Shown here piece by piece: positions 6,906-13,658 of a stretch of 18,836 nucleotides of DNA; positions within the stretch are counted from its first letter, which is position 1; each line of letters starts with the position of its first letter. Source of the stretch: DASRSS01 sp035656335. GTDB lineage: Bacteria > Actinomycetota > Actinomycetes > Mycobacteriales > Jatrophihabitantaceae. Location of the stretch: the NCBI GenBank assembly GCA_035656335.1, contig DASRSS010000329.1:1-18836 (forward strand), in the 5' to 3' direction. Below the pieces are notes generated by a model. That model made no database searches. It saw only the letters and a list, made by a program, of their open reading frames with translations, and was not told the DNA's origin. The position numbers were made by a program, and so were the translations under genes.

Positions 6906-7508
6906 GTGTCTCGTGTCAACGTACGGGTGCGCCCTGCGGAGCCCGCTGACGTGCCCGCCCTGGTCGAGCTGACCCGCTCGGCAGACCTGTCCTCGGGCAC
7001 CTTCAGCGGACGGGCCTTGTTGGACGATCGCGCCGAGCACCTGGCCGAGCGGATCGCGGAGATCCTGGACGAGAACGAGCGGATCCTGCTCGTGGCCGTC
7101 GACGACACGACGAGCGCGCCGGTCGGGCTGCTCGTCGCGCGCACCGACGACATCGGGGCGATCGACCTCACGCCCGTCCTGCACGTCACGCACCTGATCG
7201 TGCTGCCCAAGCAGCGCCGCCGCGGAGTCGGGCGCACGCTGCTCGCCGCGGCCGTCCACCTGGCCGAGGAACGCGGCGTCGACCGCGTGCTGGCCACCGC
7301 GGCGAGCGGATCGCGCGAGGGCAACCGGTACCTGGCGCGGCTGGGCTTCGCGCCGCTGGTAGTGCACCGGATCGCGTCCACCAGCGTGCTGCGCCGCTCG
7401 CTCGGTATGTCCGAGGCGCCCGAGCGGATGGCGGTGCTGCGCCGCGCGCGGCTGATCCGCGCACAGCGCGCCGGGCTGACCGCGCGCGCGGCCCGCCGCG
7501 GCGCCTGA
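6906..7508 (+). CDS. GNAT-family N-acetyltransferase
   Basis: A 200-residue protein with a single GNAT fold, which transfers an acetyl group from acetyl-CoA to an amine of an unknown substrate. The N-terminal VNVRVRPAEPADVPALVELT is the first strand and helix typical of the family. The acetyl-CoA pyrophosphate-binding loop is QRRRGVGRTLL (103-113), preceded by strand HLIVLPK. GNRYLARLGFAPL (140-152) is the C-terminal motif B region. The last 35 residues are Arg/Ala-rich. The GTG at 6906 is preceded by GGGGAG (6893-6898) at 7 bases; the in-frame ATG at 6891 would overlap that ribosome site. A possible -10, TATGGT, is at 6844-6849. The gene lies between the liv terminator and polA; no neighbour hints at the substrate. 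Confidence 0.85.
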   Translation: MSRVNVRVRPAEPADVPALVELTRSADLSSGTFSGRALLDDRAEHLAERIAEILDENERILLVAVDDTTSAPVGLLVARTDDIGAIDLTPVLHVTHLIVLPKQRRRGVGRTLLAAAVHLAEERGVDRVLATAASGSREGNRYLARLGFAPLVVHRIASTSVLRRSLGMSEAPERMAVLRRARLIRAQRAGLTARAARRGA

Positions 7509-7529
7509 GCGCCCGTCGTACGTCGCTCC

Positions 7530-7542
7530 TAGACTTCCCGTC
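7530..7542 (+). promoter_or_regulatory. Candidate -10 element for a leaderless polA transcript
   Basis: TAGACT (7530-7535) is followed by exactly 7 bases and then the GTG start at 7543, so transcription would begin on or next to the start codon. No Shine-Dalgarno sequence precedes polA and no clear -35 is visible. Leaderless mRNAs are common in actinobacteria. Confidence 0.45.
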
Positions 7543-10233
7543 GTGGTGAACCCGGAGCGTCCGACCCTGCTGTTGCTCGACGGCCACTCGCTGGCCTACC
7601 GCGCGTTCTACGCGCTGCGCGAGGTCGAGATGTCGACGACCACCGGTCAGCCGACGAACGCGGTGTTCGGCTTCACCTCGATGCTGATCAACCTGCTGCG
7701 CGACGAGAACCCGACGCACATCGCGGTCGCGTTCGACGTCTCGCGCCAAACGTTCCGGCTGGAGCAGTTCGCCGAGTACAAGGCCGGCCGCGCGACGACC
7801 CCGGACGACTTCAAGGGTCAGGTCACGCTGATCCGCGAGGTGCTCGACGCGCTGCGGATCTGCTCGCTGGCCGTCGACAACTACGAGGCCGACGACGTCA
7901 TCGCCACGCTCGCGACGCAGGCCGCCGCGTCCGGGCTGCGGGTGCTCATCTGCACCGGCGACCGCGACGCGCTGCAGCTGGTCACCGACGACGTCACCGT
8001 GCTGTACCCCCGGCGCGGTGTCAGCGACCTGACCCGGTTCACCCCCGCTGCCGTGGAGGAGAAGTACGGCCTCACGCCGGCCCAGTACCCCGACTTCGCG
8101 GCACTGCGCGGCGACCCGAGCGACAACCTGCCGGGCATCCCGGGCGTCGGGGAGAAGACGGCCGCGAAGTGGGTGCGCGAGTTCGGTTCGTTCGACGCGC
8201 TCGTCGCCGGGGTCGACACGGTCAAGGGCAAGGTGGGCGACGCGCTGCGCGAGCACCTGGCCGCGGTCATGCGCAACCGGCGGCTCACCGAGCTGGTGCG
8301 CACCGTCCCGCTCGAGGTGTCGGTCAGCGAGCTGGCGCGCGAGCAGTGGGACCGCGACCGCGTGCACGCGCTGTTCGACGACCTGCAGTTCACCGTGCTG
8401 CGCGACCGGCTGTTCGCCACCGTGTCCGCGCCCGAGCCGGAGGCCGAGCAGGGCTTCGACCTCGCGCTCACCCGCCCGGGCGTCGACGAGCTGGCCCAGT
8501 GGCTGGACGAGCACGCGCGCGGCACGCAGCGCGTCGGGCTGGCCTTCCGCGGGCAGTGGGGCCGGGGCGTCGGCACGCTCACCGGCGTGGCGCTCGCGGC
8601 GGCGGACGGCGCGGCGGCGTTCGTCGAGCCGGCCGCGCTCAGCCCGGCGGACGACGCGGCGCTGGCCGCCTGGCTCGCCGACGAGTCCGTCCCGAAGGCC
8701 GTGCACGACGTGAAGGGCCCGCTGCTGGCGCTGAACCAGCACGGCTGGCGGCTGGCCGGGGTCACCGCCGACACCCAGCTGGGCGGCTACCTGCTGCGTC
8801 CGGACCAGCGCTCCTACGACCTGGCCGACCTCGCGCTGCGCTACCTGCGCCGCGAGCTGCGCAGCAACGTGGAGGAGTCCGGCCAGCTCACCCTGGACGG
8901 CGGCGTGGAGGAGTCGGACGAGGCTCTGGCCCAGGTCGAGACGCTGCGGGCGGTGGCCGTCCGGGATCTGGCCGACGCGTTCGACACGGAGCTGGAGCGC
9001 GACGGCGCCGTCGGCCTCCTGCGCGACCTGGAGCTGCCGCTGACCTACGTGCTCGGCGACATGGAGGCCACCGGCATCGCGGTCGACACCGACGCGCTGC
9101 TGGCCCTGCAGAGCGAGCTGGGCGCCGGGGTCAAGGCCGTCGAGCAGGAGGCGCACGCGGTGGCCGGCCGCGAGTTCAACCTCGGCTCGCCCAAGCAGCT
9201 GCAGGAGATCCTGTTCGACCAGTTCGGCCTGCCCAAGACGAAGAAGATCAAGACGGGCTACACCACCGACGCCGACTCGCTCGCCGACCTCTACGTCAAG
9301 ACCGAGCACCCGATCCTGGAGCTGCTGCTGCGGCACCGGGAGGTGGCCCGGCTGAAGACCGTCGTCGACGGACTGCTGCCCCTGGTCGACGACGCCGGCC
9401 GCATCCACACCACGTTCAACCAGACCGTCGCGGCCACCGGGCGGCTGTCGTCCACCGACCCGAACCTGCAGAACATCCCGGTGCGGACGGCCGAGGGGCG
9501 GCGCATCCGCGAGGCGTTCACCGTCGGGGCCGGCTACGAGTCGCTGATGACCGCCGACTACAGCCAGATCGAGATGCGGATCATGGCGCACCTGTCCGGC
9601 GACGCCGGCCTGATCGAGGCGTTCCAGTCGGGCGAGGACCTGCACACGTTCGTCGCGTCCCGGGCGTTCGACCTGCCGCCGGATCAGATCGACGCCGAGC
9701 TGCGCCGCCGTGTCAAGGCGATGTCCTACGGCCTGGCGTACGGGTTGTCCGCGTTCGGCCTGTCCAAGCAGCTCAAGATCAGCCCGGACGAGGCGCGCGG
9801 GCAGATGGACGCCTACTTCACCCGGTTCGGCGGAGTGCGCGACTACCTGCGCTCGGTCGTCGAGGAGGCGCGGCAGACCGGGTTCACCGCGACGATCCTC
9901 GGCCGGCGCCGTTACCTGGACGCGCTCAACAGCGACAACCGCAACCTGCGCGAGATGGCCGAGCGGGCGGCGCTGAACGCGCCGATCCAGGGCAGCGCGG
10001 CGGACATCATCAAGCTGGCGATGCTCGGCGTGCACCGCGGCCTGGCCGAGGCCGGCCTCAAGTCACGGCTGCTGCTGCAGGTGCACGACGAGCTGGTGCT
10101 CGAGATCGCGCCCGGCGAGCGCGAGCAGGTCGAGGCTCTCGTCCGCGACCAGATGGGCAATGCCTACCGGCTGGACGTCCCGCTGGACGTGTCCGTGGGC
10201 GTCGGCCGCACCTGGCACGAAGCCGCCCACTGA
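7543..10233 (+). CDS. polA: DNA polymerase I
   Basis: 896 residues, full length for PolA. It fills gaps and removes RNA primers in replication and repair. The 5'-3' exonuclease domain covers about 1-290 (LLLLDGHSLAYRAFYAL, EADDVIATLA, CTGDRDALQL, and GIPGVGEKTAAKWV as the helix-hairpin-helix). The middle domain (about 300-490) keeps the fold of a 3'-5' exonuclease but not its DxE motif (VGLAFRGQ stands there), so proofreading should be absent, as known for other actinobacterial PolA. Polymerase motifs: A, DYSQIEMRIMAHLSGD (from 672); B, RRRVKAMSYGLAYGLSAFG (K725); C, QVHDELVLE (HDE at 848-850). The start is GTG 7543 or the adjacent GTG 7546, with no ribosome site (see the -10 at 7530). It converges on the secreted-protein gene ending at 10249, with only 15 bases between the stops. 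Confidence 0.97.
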   Translation: MVNPERPTLLLLDGHSLAYRAFYALREVEMSTTTGQPTNAVFGFTSMLINLLRDENPTHIAVAFDVSRQTFRLEQFAEYKAGRATTPDDFKGQVTLIREVLDALRICSLAVDNYEADDVIATLATQAAASGLRVLICTGDRDALQLVTDDVTVLYPRRGVSDLTRFTPAAVEEKYGLTPAQYPDFAALRGDPSDNLPGIPGVGEKTAAKWVREFGSFDALVAGVDTVKGKVGDALREHLAAVMRNRRLTELVRTVPLEVSVSELAREQWDRDRVHALFDDLQFTVLRDRLFATVSAPEPEAEQGFDLALTRPGVDELAQWLDEHARGTQRVGLAFRGQWGRGVGTLTGVALAAADGAAAFVEPAALSPADDAALAAWLADESVPKAVHDVKGPLLALNQHGWRLAGVTADTQLGGYLLRPDQRSYDLADLALRYLRRELRSNVEESGQLTLDGGVEESDEALAQVETLRAVAVRDLADAFDTELERDGAVGLLRDLELPLTYVLGDMEATGIAVDTDALLALQSELGAGVKAVEQEAHAVAGREFNLGSPKQLQEILFDQFGLPKTKKIKTGYTTDADSLADLYVKTEHPILELLLRHREVARLKTVVDGLLPLVDDAGRIHTTFNQTVAATGRLSSTDPNLQNIPVRTAEGRRIREAFTVGAGYESLMTADYSQIEMRIMAHLSGDAGLIEAFQSGEDLHTFVASRAFDLPPDQIDAELRRRVKAMSYGLAYGLSAFGLSKQLKISPDEARGQMDAYFTRFGGVRDYLRSVVEEARQTGFTATILGRRRYLDALNSDNRNLREMAERAALNAPIQGSAADIIKLAMLGVHRGLAEAGLKSRLLLQVHDELVLEIAPGEREQVEALVRDQMGNAYRLDVPLDVSVGVGRTWHEAAH

Positions 10234-10248
10234 ATTCCGCGCGCGGGA

Positions 10249-10683
10249 TCAGGCTCGGTGGGCGGCGGTGCGGCGGCGGTAGCCGAGCAGTGCGCCGGCC
10301 AGCAGGGCCAGCGCGGCGCCGCCCCCGACCTCGCTCAGCAGCGGCGCGCCGGTGCGCGAACCGTGGCCCGCGTTCACGCCGGTCGGGAGCAGGGCGGGCA
10401 CGCTCGACGCGGTCCCGATCGGGGCGGCCGAGCCGGACGCCGCGTCGACGCCGAGGGTGGCCATCGCGGACGCCGGCGGGCGGCGGGACGTGGAGATCGC
10501 CGAACCGATGCCCAGGCTCGGGCTCGACGACGGCGAACTGGTCGCGGGTGCCGTGGCCGTCGCGGACGGGGCGGCGGCCAGCGCCGGGCCGGCTTGCGCG
10601 GCGAGCACGATCACGGCCCCGCCGAGCACGGTTGCGAGCGCAGGAGCCGGACCGAACTGGCTTCGAGTTTGCCGAGCGCGCAT
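10249..10683 (-). CDS. Small secreted protein with LPTG / hydrophobic / RRR C-terminal tail
   Basis: 144 residues with no recognised enzymatic domain. A signal peptide (MRARQTRSQF, hydrophobic core, cleavage near ALA/AAPS at about 37) is followed by a Ser/Ala/Thr/Pro-rich low-complexity stretch without cysteines. The end is LLPTG (98-102), a spacer, PLLSEVGGGAALALLAGALL and YRRRTAAHRA. This tail matches that of the neighbouring gene at 10845-11588 nearly residue for residue. The layout resembles a sorting signal, but the motif is LPTG rather than LPxTG, and the spacer to the membrane segment is longer than usual; membrane anchoring alone is an alternative. The ATG at 10683 is chosen because GGGGGA lies 5 bases upstream. 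The in-frame ATG at 10725 has no ribosome site and lies in a hairpin. The mature protein would be little more than linker plus anchor. Confidence 0.72.
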   Translation of the reverse strand: MRARQTRSQFGPAPALATVLGGAVIVLAAQAGPALAAAPSATATAPATSSPSSSPSLGIGSAISTSRRPPASAMATLGVDAASGSAAPIGTASSVPALLPTGVNAGHGSRTGAPLLSEVGGGAALALLAGALLGYRRRTAAHRA

Positions 10684-10703
10684 GGAGGTCCCCCGAACGG
10701 CCC

Positions 10704-10723
10704 GCGCACGTTCCCCCGCGCGC
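10704..10723 (-). promoter_or_regulatory. Leader hairpin with GGGGGAAC loop (first copy)
   Basis: On the minus strand GCGCGC (10723-10718) pairs with GTGCGC (10709-10704), one G-U pair included. The 8-base loop is GGGGGAAC. It ends 20 bases before the ATG at 10683. A similar hairpin with GGGGGAA in the loop precedes the related gene at 11588. Confidence 0.45.
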
Positions 10724-10746
10724 ATCAAAGCGTAAATGTGAGCTAA

Positions 10747-10774
10747 AGGTTAGCGCAGGCGGCGGCTATTGCAA
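10747..10774 (-). promoter_or_regulatory. Candidate promoter of the small LPTG-tail protein gene
   Basis: On the minus strand TTGCAA (10774-10769) and TAACCT (10752-10747) are separated by 16 bases, fitting a vegetative -35/-10 pair. Transcription would start near 10740 and give a leader of about 57 bases that includes the hairpin at 10704-10723. Confidence 0.45.
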
Positions 10775-10784
10775 CCGCAGCACG

Positions 10785-10826
10785 CCGAACGGCCCGGCGG
10801 CGGAATTACCGCGCCGGGCCGTTCGG
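10785..10826 (-). terminator. 15-bp hairpin terminator after the neocarzinostatin-like gene
   Basis: CCGAACGGCCCGGCG (10785-10799) and CGCCGGGCCGTTCGG (10812-10826) form a perfect 15-bp stem with a 12-base loop. It starts 18 bases after the stop of the gene ending at 10845. No U-tract is present. It separates the two related surface-protein genes into different transcription units. Confidence 0.75.
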
Positions 10827-10844
10827 AACTGCCGGAATCCTCGG

Positions 10845-11588
10845 TCAGCTGCCGTGCACGCTCGAGCGGCGGCGGTAGAACAGCAGCCCCGCGGCCAGCA
10901 GGACCAGGGCGGCGGCGCCACCGGCTTCGCTCACCAGCGGGACGGCGGACGAGACGGCTTTACCGGTGTCGGCGCCGGTCGGCAAAGCACCCGGCGCGGT
11001 CGCGTGGGCGGCACCCACCCCGGCACCGGGGCTGCTCGCGCCCGGCGCGGCGGCGGCCGACGACGAGGACGGGGCCGCCGGCGGAGGCGCGGCGGTCGTC
11101 CTCTTGTGCGTCGGGGCCGAGCTCGGCTTCGCCGCGGCTCCGAAGTGCAGGGCCGAGGACGTGCCGGTCTTGCCGGAGGACGCGTTGAAGCCCTCGTGGC
11201 CCTGCACGATGCACTCGACCTTCGTGCAGTCGGTGGAACCGAACTTCGTCCGGAGGGTCAGCGTGACCGTGAATGCGCCATTGGCATCGGCCTTGGTGAA
11301 TTTCACGTCGTTGGTGTCGCAGCCGTTCGCGCCGGTGGCAGTCGCGGCGCATTCGACAACGACCATGTTCGGGTAATTGGCGGTGAATCCGCTGCCCTTC
11401 ACCGTGACGTTCTGGCCATTCGTCAACCCGCTGGACGGGGAGACGGTGATGGACGGACCTGCGGCCGAGGCCGGTCCGGCGAAGCCCAGCAGTGCGCCCA
11501 GAGCGGCCACGGCGAGCACGGCCGTCGAGGCCAGTGCTTGGCGTGCCCGGCGTTGCGGACGCACCTGGTTGTGCTGCGGATCGGTCAT
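10845..11588 (-). CDS. Secreted neocarzinostatin-like immunoglobulin-fold protein with LPTG / hydrophobic / RRR tail
   Basis: 247 residues. A signal peptide with RRAR and a hydrophobic core is cleaved near residue 42 (ASA/AGPS). Residues 45-150 resemble the neocarzinostatin apoprotein family: SITVSPSSGLTNGQNVTVKG opens the domain, KADANGAFTVTLTLR lies in the middle, and four cysteines at 80, 90, 121 and 126 keep the 10- and 5-residue spacings of the two neocarzinostatin disulfides. A Pro/Ala/Ser linker (about 152-200) leads to ALPTG (201-205), then VPLVSEAGGAAALVLLAAGL and YRRRSSVHGS. Family members bind enediyne chromophores, but the chromophore-contact loop and aromatic residues are missing here and no enediyne genes are nearby. 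A structural or adhesive surface role is more likely (inference). The ATG at 11588 has AGGGGAG 8 bases upstream. It lies 66 bases after the methyltransferase on the same strand. Confidence 0.8.
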   Translation of the reverse strand: MTDPQHNQVRPQRRARQALASTAVLAVAALGALLGFAGPASAAGPSITVSPSSGLTNGQNVTVKGSGFTANYPNMVVVECAATATGANGCDTNDVKFTKADANGAFTVTLTLRTKFGSTDCTKVECIVQGHEGFNASSGKTGTSSALHFGAAAKPSSAPTHKRTTAAPPPAAPSSSSAAAAPGASSPGAGVGAAHATAPGALPTGADTGKAVSSAVPLVSEAGGAAALVLLAAGLLFYRRRSSVHGS

Positions 11589-11612
11589 TCGGGTAGCTCC
11601 CCTCGCTGCGAT

Positions 11613-11632
11613 TTGCGTTCCCCCACTCGCAA
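11613..11632 (-). promoter_or_regulatory. Leader hairpin with GGGGGAA loop (second copy)
   Basis: On the minus strand TTGCG (11632-11628) pairs with CGCAA (11617-11613), and the 10-base loop is AGTGGGGGAA. GGGGGAAC ends 28 bases before the ATG at 11588, compared with 26 bases for the first copy before 10683. The shared core is G-G-G-G-G-A-A-C-G. Confidence 0.42.
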
Positions 11633-11654
11633 TAACGACCATTCGACGAAAACA

Positions 11655-12476
11655 TTAGTCCTTGCGGCAGACGTAGATCGCAGTACCCGGAAACAACGCG
11701 CCGCGTAACGGCGACCACTGCCCCCAGATGCCGGTGTGCCCGTCCGGCCACGGCGGCTCGACCAGGTCGACCAGCCGGAATCCGGCCGCAGTCAGTTCGC
11801 GTACGCGGTCGCCCAGAGTGCGGTGGTGCTCGACGTACGTGGGCGTGCCGTCGTCGCCGTACTCGACGTACGGCGTGCGGTCGAAGTACGGCGTGGTGAC
11901 CGTCAGCCCGCCCGGCCCGGGATCGTCCGGGAAGCACCACCGGATCGGATGCGTGGTGGCGAACACCCAGCGCCCGCCGGGGCGCAGCACGCGGGCCACC
12001 TCGCGCATGACCCGCGCGGAGTCGGCGACGAAGGGCACCGCACCGAACGCGGTGAACGCGAGGTCGAACGCGGCGTCGCGAAACGGCAGGAACGTCGCGT
12101 CCGCCTGCACCAGCGGCACGGTCACGCCGGTGCGGCCGGCGGCGGCGCGGGCGTGCCGCAGCATCCCGGCGGACAGGTCGAACGCGACGGGGTGGGCGCC
12201 CTCGCCGGCCAGCCACCGCGAGCACATCGCGGCGCCGCAGCCGACCTCGAGCACCCGCTTGCCGCGCACGTCGCCGAGCAGCCGCGCGTCCTGCTCCCGC
12301 AGCGCCTCCGGGCACCAGACGAAGTCGGCGTCGCCGAGGAATTCTCCGTGCTCGGCGTGGTACTCGTCGGCGTCGCCGTCCCACCACCGGCGGTTCGCCC
12401 GGACGGTGCTCGGCCCGTCCGCCGCGCGCCGGCCGACGCCCGACGAATGCCCTCCCGAATGCGGAGTCTCGCTCAC
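11655..12476 (-). CDS. Class I SAM-dependent methyltransferase
   Basis: 273 residues. Motif I, VLEVGCGAAMCSRWL (75-89), binds S-adenosylmethionine, with the acidic residue D100 after strand 2 (HPVAFDLSAGML). QADATFLPFRDAAFDLAFTA (124-143) covers motifs II and III, and VARVLRPGGRWVFATTHP (160-177) is the usual post-III strand. The N-terminal NRRWWDGDADEYHAEHGEFL matches the small-molecule methyltransferases of the Methyltransf_11 group common in actinobacteria. The C-terminal part with WCFPDDPG, YVEYGDDG and WPDGHTGIWGQWSPLRG probably forms the substrate lid. The substrate is unknown. The GTG at 12476 is preceded by GAGGA at 8 bases. It is divergent from the esterase, with 43 bases between the starts, so the two genes share a promoter region. 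The neocarzinostatin-like gene follows 66 bases downstream and might be partly co-transcribed. Confidence 0.88.
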   Translation of the reverse strand: MSETPHSGGHSSGVGRRAADGPSTVRANRRWWDGDADEYHAEHGEFLGDADFVWCPEALREQDARLLGDVRGKRVLEVGCGAAMCSRWLAGEGAHPVAFDLSAGMLRHARAAAGRTGVTVPLVQADATFLPFRDAAFDLAFTAFGAVPFVADSARVMREVARVLRPGGRWVFATTHPIRWCFPDDPGPGGLTVTTPYFDRTPYVEYGDDGTPTYVEHHRTLGDRVRELTAAGFRLVDLVEPPWPDGHTGIWGQWSPLRGALFPGTAIYVCRKD

Positions 12477-12519
12477 TCTGCGATCCTCGCAGTCGCCACC
12501 GACGAACGAGAGGCAGGTC

Positions 12520-13503
12520 ATGGCGATCCCGCTGCGCACCCGGCTGTTCTGGACGCTCGTGTCGACGCTGCAAGGCCCCTCGATGTACCAGCTGCCGCAG
12601 GACCAGGTGCGTGCGGCGAGCGACCGGCGGCGCCGGCTGACCGTGCTGCCCGGCGCATTCGTCTTCGTCGGCGGGACGCACCGCGGCGCCACCGTGCAGG
12701 ACCGCACCGCGGTGCTCGCGGACGGATCCACCCTGCCGGTGCGCGTGTACCGCCCGCGGGACGCGTCCGGGCCGGTGCCGGTGGTGCTGAACTTCCACGG
12801 CGGCGGGTGGACGTCCGGCGACCCGCAGCAGTCGCAGTGGTGGTGCAGCTCGGTGGCCGCCGAGGCCGGCGTCGTCGTGGTGTCCGTCGACTACCGGCTG
12901 GCGCCCGAGCACGTGTTCCCGGTGGCCGCCGAGGACTGCTACGGCGCGACGGTCTGGGTGGCCGAACACGCGGACGAACTCGGGGTGGACGCGTCGCGGC
13001 TGGCCGTGATGGGGGACAGTGCAGGCGGCAACCTCGCCGCGGTCGTCGCGCTGATGTCCCGCGACCGGTCCGGCCCGGCGATCGCGCTGCAGGTGCTGAT
13101 CTACCCGGTGGTGGATCTGGCCGCGAGCTATCCGTCCGAGGACGAGAACGAGTTCGCGCCGGTGCTGGCCAAGGCCGACCTCACCGGCGCGACCGGCCTG
13201 TACTGCCTGGCCGAGCAGGCGTCCGACCCGTACGCGTCGCCGCTGCGGGCGCCGTCGCACGCCGGCCTGCCGCCGGCGCTGATCCAGACCGCGCAGCACG
13301 ACCCGCTGCGCGACCAGGGCCCCGCGTACGCGGCGGCGCTGCGGGCGGACGGGGTCCCGGTCCGGCTGACGAACTACATCGACGCGGTGCACGGCTACAT
13401 CTCGATCCCGGGCGTCGTCCCGGCCGCGCGCCAGGCGCTCGCGGAAACGGTCGACGTGGTGCGCGAGAGCCTGCGAACGACGTCCGCCACCCCCGCGATT
13501 TAG
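12520..13503 (+). CDS. Alpha/beta hydrolase, hormone-sensitive-lipase family esterase
   Basis: A 327-residue cytoplasmic esterase of the HSL (family IV, abhydrolase_3) group. The oxyanion-hole motif is HGGGW (93-97), the strand VSVDYRLAPEHVFP is typical, and the nucleophile Ser167 sits in GDSAGGN. The acid is Asp261 in DPLRDQG and the base is His291 in HGYISIPG, so the full catalytic triad is present. It should hydrolyse short acyl esters; the natural substrate cannot be told. There is no signal peptide; the first 40 residues form the helical cap region. The ATG at 12520 follows GAGAGG (12508-12513) at 6 bases. The gene is divergent from the methyltransferase; the shared 43-base spacer suggests joint control, although no operator is obvious. 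The stop is 155 bases before rpsA. Confidence 0.9.
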   Translation: MAIPLRTRLFWTLVSTLQGPSMYQLPQDQVRAASDRRRRLTVLPGAFVFVGGTHRGATVQDRTAVLADGSTLPVRVYRPRDASGPVPVVLNFHGGGWTSGDPQQSQWWCSSVAAEAGVVVVSVDYRLAPEHVFPVAAEDCYGATVWVAEHADELGVDASRLAVMGDSAGGNLAAVVALMSRDRSGPAIALQVLIYPVVDLAASYPSEDENEFAPVLAKADLTGATGLYCLAEQASDPYASPLRAPSHAGLPPALIQTAQHDPLRDQGPAYAAALRADGVPVRLTNYIDAVHGYISIPGVVPAARQALAETVDVVRESLRTTSATPAI

Positions 13504-13523
13504 CCGTTTTCCGGGGGTCGGAG

Positions 13524-13529
13524 TAGGCT
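13524..13529 (+). promoter_or_regulatory. Candidate -10 element of rpsA
   Basis: TAGGCT fits the actinobacterial TAnnnT consensus. The -35 region is weak (best match TAGCCG at 13501, inside the esterase stop). Transcription from here would give a leader of about 125 bases. Apart from short dyads such as GTGCGCGCAC and the AGGAAA ribosome site (13642-13647), nothing is recognisable in the 155-base interval. Confidence 0.35.
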
Positions 13530-13658
13530 GGAGCCTGCGTGACACGTCTGTGGCCTCGACATGGAGTAGGCCGCTCGTCGATCCCTCTTCACATCGGTTC
13601 GTCGATCAGGGTGTGCGCGCACCGGTTCGACCACCGACTCTAGGAAACCCACTACTCA

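Noticed and set aside
7186..10035. A 949-codon open frame on the minus strand across polA
   Set aside because: Antisense shadow caused by GC-rich third positions; its sequence is Arg/Gln/Val/Leu-rich with no domain, and the plus-strand frame is clearly DNA polymerase I. Similar long antisense frames over livM, rpsA and the methyltransferase are rejected for the same reason.
10845..11588. Enediyne antibiotic resistance or carrier protein
   Set aside because: Chromophore-contact residues and loop are missing and no enediyne biosynthesis genes lie nearby.
10710..11620. ECF sigma factor -35 elements (GGGAAC) upstream of both surface-protein genes
   Set aside because: No matching -10 (CGTC/CGTT/GTT) occurs 15-18 bases downstream at either site.
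11589..11654. c-di-AMP (ydaO-type) riboswitch because of GGGGGAA before secreted-protein genes
   Set aside because: The whole interval is 66 bases, too short for that riboswitch, and the other conserved parts are missing.
8169..11708. A 1179-codon plus-strand frame running from polA through both surface-protein genes
   Set aside because: Off-frame Arg/Ala/Gly-rich translation crossing the polA stop region and two oppositely oriented genes; no recognisable domain.
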